In this document: one piece after another, positions 1 to 6,562 of the stretch
How the letters are laid out: the number at the start of each line of letters is the position of its first letter
Position numbering within the stretch: position 1 is the stretch's first letter
Assembly (NCBI GenBank): GCA_039934475.1
Contig: JBDTMC010000340.1
Location: forward strand, 1 to 8,646
Direction: 5' to 3'
Source: JBDTMC01 sp039934475
GTDB lineage: Bacteria; Acidobacteriota; Terriglobia; Bryobacterales; Bryobacteraceae
DNA length: 8,646 nt
Position numbers and translations under genes: made by a program
Notes under the pieces: generated by a model
The model's database searches: none
The model's input: the letters and a program-made list of their open reading frames with translations, nothing else
Told to the model about the DNA's origin: nothing

Positions 1-37
1 TAGAGCGTGACCGCCGCCGGTTAGAGGTAGGTCCAAT

Positions 38-334
38 GTGGGTATATTGTCTGGGCTATCGGCGGTCTTGTCGAACTTAGTAAGTAATGTCCCGGCGGTA
101 TTAGTGTTCCGGCCGGTGGTGCATCATTTGGCGAATCCGAAGTTAGGGTGGCTGACACTGGCGATGTCGTCTACTTTAGCGGGGAATCTGACGATCTTGG
201 GGTCTGTAGCGAACCTGATCGTTGTGGAGCGGGCGAGGCGAGATGTAGTGATTGGATTTTGGGAGTACTTGCGGGCCGGGGTGCCGGTTACGCTGTTGTC
301 GCTGGCAGCGGGAATCGCGTGGTTGATGTGGTAG
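38..334 (+). pseudogene. C-terminal remnant of an ArsB/NhaD-type anion transporter
   Basis: The 98 readable residues match the C-terminal end of the ArsB/NhaD (citrate/arsenite/Na+:H+) membrane transporter superfamily. They show the re-entrant motif LSNLVSNVPAVLVF (residues 11-24) and the late motif STLAGNLTILGSVANLIVVE (45-64), then a final hydrophobic helix (about 81-98). Full proteins of this family have roughly 400 or more residues, so most of the protein is missing. It is not simply cut by the window edge: the same frame has a TGA at 8-10 and no ATG after it. The GTG at 38 has a weak AGGTAG upstream and may only mimic a start. The other two frames carry short family-like stretches at 4-32, which hints at small indels; this is inference. 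Four TTA codons in 98 differ from the downstream genes. It could be a decayed gene, a sequencing or assembly error, or, less likely, a short expressed membrane peptide. Confidence 0.6.
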
Positions 335-389
335 CGTAGCGGTATGGGCGTCGGCAGACGGCCCCGACCGGATTTTCGTTTAACCACGC

Positions 390-884
390 ATGCATATACA
401 TCCGCCTCCGCAAGCTGTCGACGAGCGGGCGAGCACGGCGATGCTGCGTACCGTCGCTGTCTTTGAGGCGGCGAAGGGTATCGCGGTGCTGTTGCTTGGC
501 CTGGGGCTGCTTTCCTTGCTTCACCGGGACGTGGAAGAAGCGGCGGAGCGGGTGCTGGTAGTTTTTCATCTTGGTCACGATCACCGCCTTTCGCGGGCAT
601 TCCTTGAATTAGCGTCGCATGTCACGGATGGGCGTCTTTGGGCTCTTGCGTTCGGTGCGCTGGTGTATGCGACCGTGCGATGCACAGAGGCATGGGGGCT
701 TTGGTACCGGCGCGTTTGGGCGGAGTGGTTTGGGCTGCTATCGGGCACGCTGTATTTGCCTTACGAGATCATAAAAGTTGTGGAAAAGCCTAATGTCTGG
801 CACCTGGGGCTGCTTGCGACAAACCTGGCAATTGTTTTGTATTTGGCGTGGGTACGGCTTGCGGCTTGGCGGCGGGCGGTCTAA
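390..884 (+). CDS. DUF2127 family membrane protein
   Basis: This 164-residue protein matches the DUF2127 family of small integral membrane proteins of unknown function. Seen in sequence: a hydrophobic segment at about 22-44 following the LRTVAVFEAAKG start that is typical of the family; a polar middle part (45-80) with HRDVEE and a LGHDHRL stretch; and three more hydrophobic segments at about 83-105, 111-130 and 137-158. WAEWFGLLSGTLYLPYE (110-126) is the family's best conserved block. The ATG at 390 has no clear Shine-Dalgarno sequence. A second ATG at 441 (residue 18) starts just before the conserved domain, so the first 17 residues, which are proline-rich and not conserved in character, may not be translated. 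No biochemical role is established for the family. It lies 55 bases after the transporter remnant and its stop codon overlaps that of the opposing sigma factor gene. Confidence 0.82.
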   Translation: MHIHPPPQAVDERASTAMLRTVAVFEAAKGIAVLLLGLGLLSLLHRDVEEAAERVLVVFHLGHDHRLSRAFLELASHVTDGRLWALAFGALVYATVRCTEAWGLWYRRVWAEWFGLLSGTLYLPYEIIKVVEKPNVWHLGLLATNLAIVLYLAWVRLAAWRRAV

Positions 885-1432
885 TTTCCGGCAAGTTCGC
901 GTCTCAGGAACGCTTCCGCTATTGTGAGGTCACGCTTCACGGTGGGTAGGGTGAGGTTTAGAGTTTGGCCAATTTCCTCGCGTGTGAGACCGGCGAAGTA
1001 TTTCAGCTCGATGACCTTGGCTTTGCGGGTGTCCCAGGCTTCAAGTTTTTCGATGGCAGCGTTGAGAGCGAGGAACTCCTCCGCGGTCTCTTCTGAGAGG
1101 CAGGCTTGCTCGTCGAGAGTGACGCGCTGACCGGCGTCACGTTTGCCGGAATGGAAGCGCCGGGCGGAGTCCACCAGAACCTGGCGCATGAGCCGGGCAG
1201 TAACTCCGAAGAAGTGCGAACGACCTTCCCAATTGGGCATGGATCCCTCGATCATCCGGACATAAGCCTCGTGGACGAGGGCGGTCGGCTGGAGGGTGTG
1301 GCCCGGCCGGTCGCGGCGGAGGTAGGAGTTGGCCAGCTTCCGCAATTCGACGTAGACGAGAGGGGAGAGCTGGGAGAGGACCTCTTGCGGGTTGGTCTCC
1401 CAGTTCTTGAGGATCAGAGCTCTGGAGAGCAA
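881..1432 (-). CDS. ECF-like RNA polymerase sigma factor (TIGR02999 type)
   Basis: This is a sigma-70 family factor that would direct RNA polymerase to a specific promoter set. With a start at 1432 it has 183 residues, normal for the family. Region 2 lies at about 24-92 and includes LVYVELRKLANSYLRR and the block HTLQPTALVHEAYVRM (45-60), the signature of the TIGR02999 group common in Acidobacteria and Planctomycetes. Region 4 lies at about 125-180, with a helix-turn-helix at GLTREEIGQTLNLTLPTVKR (148-167) followed by DLTIAEAFLRREL. No ATG exists in this frame upstream of region 2. The TTG at 1432 gives a family-like N-terminus; the TTG at 1540 would add 36 residues of lower GC3 that do not resemble the family. 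Neither has a good Shine-Dalgarno site. No anti-sigma gene is adjacent. It diverges from the esterase operon, which makes that operon a possible target (inference). Confidence 0.85.
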   Translation of the reverse strand: MLSRALILKNWETNPQEVLSQLSPLVYVELRKLANSYLRRDRPGHTLQPTALVHEAYVRMIEGSMPNWEGRSHFFGVTARLMRQVLVDSARRFHSGKRDAGQRVTLDEQACLSEETAEEFLALNAAIEKLEAWDTRKAKVIELKYFAGLTREEIGQTLNLTLPTVKRDLTIAEAFLRRELAGN

Positions 1433-1568
1433 CTTGCCACGGAATACCCAGCCGGAAACGCATTCCGATGAGTCTGCAGGGAGGCCGTCGATGCCGTTTT
1501 CCCACGGTCGACCTGCCGGATCATGCTCAAGCCGGCGCAAGAGAAAGCTGCGCTCCGTTGTATCATTC

Positions 1569-1573
1569 GGAGA
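1569..1573 (+). promoter_or_regulatory. Ribosome-binding site of the esterase gene
   Basis: The sequence GGAGA lies four bases before the ATG at 1578. It is the clearest Shine-Dalgarno match in the window. It fixes the esterase start here rather than at the in-frame GTG/ATG codons further upstream, which would place non-secretory, sigma-antisense sequence ahead of a perfect signal peptide. Confidence 0.6.
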
Positions 1574-1577
1574 TCAT

Positions 1578-3326
1578 ATGCGTACCAGGATTGCGGGCCT
1601 GTGTGTGTTCTGCGCGATCGGCGTTTCGGCGCAAGAGTATGCGCTGGGGCCGGATTCACAGCGAAAACCGAATGTTCCGCGCGGCGCCGTGACGCACCAC
1701 CGGTGGACCACCAGCAAGATCTTTCCGGGAACTGAGCGGGACTATTGGGTCTACGTTCCGGCGCAGTACAGCGGTGACAAGCCGGCCGCGGTGATGATCT
1801 TTCAGGACGGCGGTGGGTACATCAAGGACGATGGAGCGTGGCGCGCGCCCCTGGTGATGGACAACCTGATTGCCGAAGGCACGATGCCGGTGACCATTGG
1901 CATCTTCATCGATCCGGGGGTGCTGCCCGCGCTGTCGCCCAACCAGCAGGCGCGTTACAACCGCAGCTACGAATACGATGGGGTGTCGGACCGATGGGCG
2001 CGCTTCGTACTGGAAGAGATAATGCCCGAAGTGAGCAAGTCTTACAAACTGTCGAGCGATCCGAACGACCGGGGGATACAGGGTTCGAGTTCCGGCGGCA
2101 TTGCGGCGTTCACGGCGGCGTGGCAACGGCCGGACGCGTTTCGGCGCGTGCTCTGCACCATTGGGTCCTATACAAGCCTGCGCGGCGGCGACCGGTACGC
2201 CAATCTGATTCGCAAGACGGAGGCCAAGCCGATCCGTGTGTTTTTGCAAGACGGCAACCATGATTTGAACCTCTTTGCGGGCGATTGGTGGATGTCGAAT
2301 CAGACGATGTATTCGGCGCTGGAGTACGCCGGTTACGATGTGCGCTTCGTCACTGGTTCCGAAGGCCACAACAGCAAACACGGCGGCGCGATTCTGCCAG
2401 ACGCGTTGCGCTGGCTGTGGCGCGATTGGCCGAAGCCGGTAGCGAAGCCATATCGCATCGAAGGCGAACGTCACTTCGTGGATATGATCCTCGACCCCAA
2501 AAGCGATTGGGAGATGGTGAGTAGTGGGTACCAGTTCACCGAAGGGCCCGCGGTGGACAAAGACGGCAACGTGGTTTTCGTGGACGCGCCGGCGAGCCGC
2601 ATCTATAAGGTAGACGCGACGAGCGGCAAGACCTCTCTGTTCAAGGAAGGTACGGGCGGCGCGAGCGGTTTGATGTTTGGTTCGGATGGGCGGTTGTACG
2701 CGGCGCAGGGCGCGGCCAAACGAGTGGTGGCTTACTCGGCCGATGGCGGGGAGACCGTGCTCGCCGAAGACATCGCCGGAAATGACATCGCGGTGTCGAG
2801 CAAAGGCCGGGTGTACGTGACGGAGCCTTCTAAGGCGCGGGTCTGGCTGATTGAAGATGGCAAGAAGCGCGTGGTGCACGAAGGCCGCATTGAATTCGCA
2901 AACGGCGTGCGGCTGTCTCCGGATGAGGGACTGCTGCTGGTGGCGGACACGCTGGGACGCTTCGTGTGGTCGTTTCAAGTACAGGCGGACGGGAGCTTGG
3001 CGAACGAAGAACCGTTCTATCATCTGGAACTGCCGGACGAGGTCTCGTCGGGGCCAATTCGCAGCGGCGCCGATGGCATGACACTCGATACGGAAGGTTA
3101 TCTGTATGTCGCGACGAAGCTCGGCATTCAGATTTGCGATCAGCCAGGACGAGTGGTCGGCATCCTGCGCAACCCGGGCAAGCGGGACCCATCGAACATC
3201 GTGTTCGGCGGCAAAGACCTGCAGACGCTCTATGTGACGGCAGGCGATGCTATCTATCGACGGCGCATCCAACGGCAGGGATTCACGCCATGGACCCCGG
3301 TAAAGCTGCCGCAGCCGCGACTGTAA
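1578..3326 (+). CDS. Secreted esterase / SMP-30 gluconolactonase-like fusion protein
   Basis: This is a 582-residue exported protein with two catalytic-type domains. Residues 1-18 form a signal peptide (basic start, hydrophobic core, cleavage likely after GVSA before QEY). Residues about 40-285 form an alpha/beta-hydrolase of the Esterase/enterochelin-esterase (PF00756) type. Its nucleophile elbow is GSSSG at 169-173 (Ser171), with a probable acid Asp225 in LQDGNHD and His264 or His268 in EGHNSKHGG. Residues about 305-575 form an SMP-30/gluconolactonase-like six-bladed propeller. Candidate metal ligands are Glu322 (FTEGP), Asn442 (FANGV) and Asp499 (GADGM), the triad known from SMP-30 lactonases. 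Both active sites look intact, so it may hydrolyse an ester and then a lactone, or two bonds of one polymer; the substrate is unknown. The start at 1578 is set by GGAGA and the signal peptide. It is the first gene of a tight five-gene run. Confidence 0.88.
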   Translation: MRTRIAGLCVFCAIGVSAQEYALGPDSQRKPNVPRGAVTHHRWTTSKIFPGTERDYWVYVPAQYSGDKPAAVMIFQDGGGYIKDDGAWRAPLVMDNLIAEGTMPVTIGIFIDPGVLPALSPNQQARYNRSYEYDGVSDRWARFVLEEIMPEVSKSYKLSSDPNDRGIQGSSSGGIAAFTAAWQRPDAFRRVLCTIGSYTSLRGGDRYANLIRKTEAKPIRVFLQDGNHDLNLFAGDWWMSNQTMYSALEYAGYDVRFVTGSEGHNSKHGGAILPDALRWLWRDWPKPVAKPYRIEGERHFVDMILDPKSDWEMVSSGYQFTEGPAVDKDGNVVFVDAPASRIYKVDATSGKTSLFKEGTGGASGLMFGSDGRLYAAQGAAKRVVAYSADGGETVLAEDIAGNDIAVSSKGRVYVTEPSKARVWLIEDGKKRVVHEGRIEFANGVRLSPDEGLLLVADTLGRFVWSFQVQADGSLANEEPFYHLELPDEVSSGPIRSGADGMTLDTEGYLYVATKLGIQICDQPGRVVGILRNPGKRDPSNIVFGGKDLQTLYVTAGDAIYRRRIQRQGFTPWTPVKLPQPRL

Positions 3327-3336
3327 ATCTATCAAT

Positions 3337-4902
3337 ATGAAAATTCTGTTTGTTGGACTCTTACTGTGTACTACTATGGCCGCGGCCGAGGATCCGAAGG
3401 TGACGGCGATGAAAGCCGATGCCGCGGGGCAAGTGGAAGCGATGCGAAAGCAAACGCAGGTGATGGTGGATACCGTCTTCAGCTTTGCCGAGCTTGGTTT
3501 TCAGGAATTCGAAACGTCGAAGTACCTGACGGGAGTTCTGGAAAAAGAAGGGTTCCGGATTGAGCGAGGCGTGGCTGGGATTCCGACGGCATGGGTCGCC
3601 TCATGGGGATCGGGCAAGCCGGTAATCTCGCTGGGCTCCGATATCGATTGCATTCCGCAAGCGTCGCAGAAGCCTGGCATCGCCCCACATACGCCGTTGA
3701 TCGAAGGCGCGCCTGGACACGGCGAGGGGCACAACTCGGGCATGCCTCTGAACATCACGGCCGCGCTGGCGGTGAAGCGAGTGATGGAACGCGAGAAGTT
3801 GCCTGGCACCATCCGGCTGTGGCCTGGAGTAGCGGAAGAGCAGTTGGGCTCAAAGGCGTTTTATGTGCGTGCCGGGATGTTTGCGGATGTCGATGCGGTG
3901 ATTTTCGCGCACGTGGACGATGACATGTGGGTGGGTTGGGGCGATAGCTCGCAAGGCATGGTCTCTGTGGAGTACCGTTTTGAAGGAGAGAGCGCGCACG
4001 CCGCCGGCGCCCCCTGGCGCGGCCGTAGCGCACTGGATGCCGTGGAGTTGATGGACGTGGGCTGGAACTTCCGCCGCGAACATCTGCGGCTGCAACAGAG
4101 GTCGCACTACGTGATTACCAATGGCGGCGATCAACCGAACGTGGTGCCTCGGAACGCGTCTGTGTGGTACTTCTTTCGCGAGATCGATTACCCGCACGTG
4201 ATGGAGATGTGGAAGGCGGGCGATGACATGGCGAAGGGCGCAGCGCTGATGACAAACACAACGTTCACCTCGCGCTTGTTAGGGGCGGCGTGGCCGGTGC
4301 ATACGAACCGGCCGATGGCGGAATCGATGGCGCGCAACATGGAAAAAGTAGGGATGCCGGAATGGTCCGCGGACGACCAAGCCTTCGCCCGTTCGGTGCA
4401 GCGGGAGATGAAACAGGAAGAGAAAGGGCTGGCCATAAAACCGTCGGGGTTGAAACCACCGCAACCGGCGGAGAGCCGCTTCGGGGGCGGTTCCGATGAC
4501 ATTGGCGACATCTCCTGGAACGCGCCTACCGTGGTGCTGTGGTTCCCCTCAAATATTCCTGGGACGCCGGGACACAACTGGGCAGACGCCATTGCGATGG
4601 CGACACCGATCGCTCATAAGGGGGCGACGGCGGGCGCGAAGGTACTGGCTCTGACGGTGCTCGATCTGCTGACGGACGCGGAATTGAGGCGCCAGACGAA
4701 GGAGTACTTCGACAACGTGCAGATGAAAGGGACAAAATACAGCAGCTTCCTGCGGACAGAAGACAAGCCTGCGATCTGGTTGAACCAGAAGATCATGGCG
4801 CAGTATCGCGAGGAGATGAAAAAGTACTATTTCGACGCTTCGCGCTATCCCACGTACCTCGATCAGTTGGGCATAAAATACCCGGGTTTGGCCCCCAAAT
4901 AG
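3337..4902 (+). CDS. Secreted M20 family amidohydrolase, AbgB-like
   Basis: This 521-residue metallohydrolase resembles AbgB, the p-aminobenzoyl-glutamate hydrolase subunit, and other M20D amidases that cleave amide bonds of N-acyl or peptide-like substrates. Residues 1-18 form a signal peptide (MKILFVGLLL then TTMAAAED), unlike cytosolic AbgB. Catalytic-domain landmarks are SDIDCIP (101-107), GHGEGHNSG (127-135), catalytic Glu167 and metal-binding Glu168 in VAEEQLGSK, His192 in FAHVDD, and His413 in PGHNWAD. The dimerisation (lid) domain spans about 205-320 and contains SAHAAGAPWRGRSALDAVE with His221. Where M20D enzymes usually have Cys in CGH, this protein has Glu130 (EGH). The C-terminus has roughly 60 residues (461-521) more than AbgB, rich in Tyr and Lys. 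The gene starts 10 bases after the esterase stop with no visible Shine-Dalgarno sequence, suggesting translational coupling. Its natural substrate cannot be assigned. Confidence 0.88.
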   Translation: MKILFVGLLLCTTMAAAEDPKVTAMKADAAGQVEAMRKQTQVMVDTVFSFAELGFQEFETSKYLTGVLEKEGFRIERGVAGIPTAWVASWGSGKPVISLGSDIDCIPQASQKPGIAPHTPLIEGAPGHGEGHNSGMPLNITAALAVKRVMEREKLPGTIRLWPGVAEEQLGSKAFYVRAGMFADVDAVIFAHVDDDMWVGWGDSSQGMVSVEYRFEGESAHAAGAPWRGRSALDAVELMDVGWNFRREHLRLQQRSHYVITNGGDQPNVVPRNASVWYFFREIDYPHVMEMWKAGDDMAKGAALMTNTTFTSRLLGAAWPVHTNRPMAESMARNMEKVGMPEWSADDQAFARSVQREMKQEEKGLAIKPSGLKPPQPAESRFGGGSDDIGDISWNAPTVVLWFPSNIPGTPGHNWADAIAMATPIAHKGATAGAKVLALTVLDLLTDAELRRQTKEYFDNVQMKGTKYSSFLRTEDKPAIWLNQKIMAQYREEMKKYYFDASRYPTYLDQLGIKYPGLAPK

Positions 4903-4918
4903 TGTTATCTTGGGGGTT
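4890..4918 (+). promoter_or_regulatory. Intercistronic hairpin pairing the aldehyde dehydrogenase ribosome-binding site
   Basis: CCCCCAA at 4892-4898 is perfectly complementary to TTGGGGG at 4910-4916. The intervening bases can continue the stem (ATA 4899-4901 with TAT 4906-4908, C4909 bulged) and leave a GTGT loop. G-U pairs can extend the base to 4890 and 4918. The TAG stop of the amidohydrolase (4900-4902) is inside the structure. The paired G-run at 4912-4916 is the apparent ribosome-binding site for the GTG at 4925. A ribosome finishing the upstream gene would melt the hairpin, so coupling is the natural reading. There is no U-run after it, so it is not a typical intrinsic terminator. 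Confidence 0.5.
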
Positions 4919-4924
4919 CAAATC

Positions 4925-6562
4925 GTGCTTCGCGACCAAGATCCAGTATCCGTAGAAGAAGTCCGCACCAAGGTTGAGAAAGCCTGGGCGGCATGGCAGC
5001 TTTACCGCGGCTTTTCCCAGGCAAAGGTGGACGCTATCGTCGAGCGCATGGGGGAAGCGGGGCGCGCGCACGCAGTTGCGCTGGCTGAGGCGGCGGTGGA
5101 AGAGACAGGCTACGGCAACGTGCCGGACAAGGTAGCGAAGAACCTTTTGAATGCCGACCTGCTGCCGCGCTCGCTGCGCGGTATGAAGACGGTCGGCGTA
5201 CTGAGAGAGAACGCCGAGACGCACATCGTGGAAATTGGCGAGCCGGTTGGGGTGATTGGCGCGGTTCTACCGACAACGAATCCGACATCCACGGCGATTT
5301 ACAAAGCGATCATTGCGCTGAAGGCGGGCAATGCGATCGTGATGAGTCCGCATCCGCGGGCGAAGAATTGCACGGCGAAGACGGCGAAGCTGATGAATGA
5401 TGCTGCTGTTGCGGCTGGCGCGCCGGAGGGTTTGGTGCAATGCCTGGAAGACCCAACGCTGGAAGCGACGCAGGCGCTGATGCGTCATGAGAAGACGGCG
5501 CTGATACTCTCCACCGGCGGCGCAGGCATCGTGAAGGCCGCGTATTCCAGCGGCAAGCCTGCGTTTGGCGTTGGTCCGGGGAACGTGCCCGTGTTGGTGG
5601 ATGAATCGGCGGATATCAAAGAAGCGGCGGCGAAGATTGTCTCCGGCAAGAGCTTCGACTACGGTACGGTCTGTTCGAGCGAGCAGACATTGGTGGCTGT
5701 TGCCGGTTTGCGCGACGGGATTCTGGCCGGGTTGAAGGCCAACCGCGCCTTCCTTTGTTCGAAGGAACAGGGAGCGGCGATTGAGAAGATCCTGTTCAGC
5801 CATGGGACGACGGTAAGCTCGAAATGCGTGGGACAATCGCCGCAGGTGATCGCGAAGATGGCGGGCTTCACGGTTCCTGAAGACGCGAGCATCCTGTGCG
5901 TGGAGATTGAAGGCTACGGCAAGGCGTATCCTCTATCGGCGGAGAAGCTCTCGCCGGTGCTGGCGCTGTTGTTTGTGCGCGACTTCGCATCCGCTCTGGA
6001 CGCCTGCGAGGGGATCCTTCGCTTTGGAGGCCTGGGGCACACGTGCGCGATCTATGCCAAGGACGATGCTCGGGTTCGTGAATTCGGCGTACGTATGCCG
6101 GCCTTCCGTGTGCTGGTGAATACCGGGTCGCCGCAAGGGTCAACCGGGATCACGACGGGCGTCGCGCCTGGGATGACGCTTGGCTGCGGGGCGATTGCCG
6201 GCAACATAACCAGCGACAATATTGGCCCTCTGCACTTGATTAACATTAAGCGGATCGCGTATTCGTTCCGCAATTTGGAAGACGTGCTTGACCTTCCCGA
6301 TCTCACAAAGAAGACGGTAGACAGGAGCACCGTGACAGCGGCCGTGGAGCAGTATCTTGCCGAGCGCAGTGGTTGCGGCTGCGGCTGTAAGAGTAAACCC
6401 GCGGCGAAGGTAGAGACCGTGGATTTTGTGAGCGAGGCCGACGTTTTAGTGGCGATCGCGCAATCGAAGAAAATACACATTGGACCGAAGACAATTGTGA
6501 CTCCCGCGGCACGCGATGCGGCTGCACGCGGTGATATCCTTGTCCTCGCAGAAGGCAAATGA
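4925..6562 (+). CDS. CoA-acylating aldehyde dehydrogenase, EutE/PduP type
   Basis: This 545-residue enzyme is an acylating aldehyde dehydrogenase (aldehyde + CoA + NAD+ to acyl-CoA + NADH). It has no signal peptide and is cytosolic. Landmarks are PTTNPTSTAIYKAI (116-129), STGG (196-199), the cofactor loop GVGPGNVPV (215-223), catalytic Cys250 in FDYGTVCSSEQ, and the block TSDNIGPLHLINIKRIAY (429-446), which resembles dehydrogenases of bacterial microcompartment loci. After the domain comes a hinge with three alternating cysteines (484, 486, 488 in GCGCGCK) and a tail containing IVTPAARDAA (524-533). Such tails in microcompartment enzymes can be targeting or interaction modules, but no shell gene is present here. 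The GTG at 4925 was chosen because GGGGG ends eight bases before it; the TTG at 4910 lies inside the preceding hairpin and would add five residues. The substrate aldehyde is unknown. Confidence 0.88.
   Translation: MLRDQDPVSVEEVRTKVEKAWAAWQLYRGFSQAKVDAIVERMGEAGRAHAVALAEAAVEETGYGNVPDKVAKNLLNADLLPRSLRGMKTVGVLRENAETHIVEIGEPVGVIGAVLPTTNPTSTAIYKAIIALKAGNAIVMSPHPRAKNCTAKTAKLMNDAAVAAGAPEGLVQCLEDPTLEATQALMRHEKTALILSTGGAGIVKAAYSSGKPAFGVGPGNVPVLVDESADIKEAAAKIVSGKSFDYGTVCSSEQTLVAVAGLRDGILAGLKANRAFLCSKEQGAAIEKILFSHGTTVSSKCVGQSPQVIAKMAGFTVPEDASILCVEIEGYGKAYPLSAEKLSPVLALLFVRDFASALDACEGILRFGGLGHTCAIYAKDDARVREFGVRMPAFRVLVNTGSPQGSTGITTGVAPGMTLGCGAIAGNITSDNIGPLHLINIKRIAYSFRNLEDVLDLPDLTKKTVDRSTVTAAVEQYLAERSGCGCGCKSKPAAKVETVDFVSEADVLVAIAQSKKIHIGPKTIVTPAARDAAARGDILVLAEGK

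Noticed and set aside
350..382. Hairpin GTCGG/CCGAC followed by TTTT as a terminator after the transporter remnant
   Set aside because: The stem is only 5 base pairs with a 9-base loop and the T-run is broken and offset; too weak to call in G/C-rich DNA.
124..600. Minus-strand open frames opposite the transporter remnant and DUF2127 gene
   Set aside because: Their translations are Arg/Pro-rich without motifs, while the plus strand carries recognisable membrane-protein families.
1106..1471. Plus-strand open frame opposite the sigma factor
   Set aside because: It is a shadow of the sigma gene, whose regions 2 and 4 are unmistakable on the minus strand.
1561..1566. TATCAT as a -10 box for the esterase operon
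   Set aside because: No matching -35 element at the right distance, and transcription from it would start about five bases before the ATG, removing the ribosome-binding site.
1392..1577. In-frame upstream extension of the esterase by 62 codons
   Set aside because: It is antisense to the sigma factor N-terminus, would bury the signal peptide, and the GGAGA site supports the ATG at 1578.
1656..3335. 559-codon open frame on the minus strand covering nearly all of the esterase gene
   Set aside because: It has no recognisable domain, is very rich in Arg and His, and is the usual by-product of strong third-position G/C bias opposite a real gene with clear motifs.
5267..5836. 189-codon minus-strand open frame inside the aldehyde dehydrogenase gene
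   Set aside because: It has an Arg-rich low-information sequence with no domain; it lies opposite the catalytic region of a well-supported gene.
4925..6562. Evidence for a complete microcompartment operon
   Set aside because: No shell protein, phosphotransacylase or signature lyase gene is present in the window; only the dehydrogenase resembles such loci.
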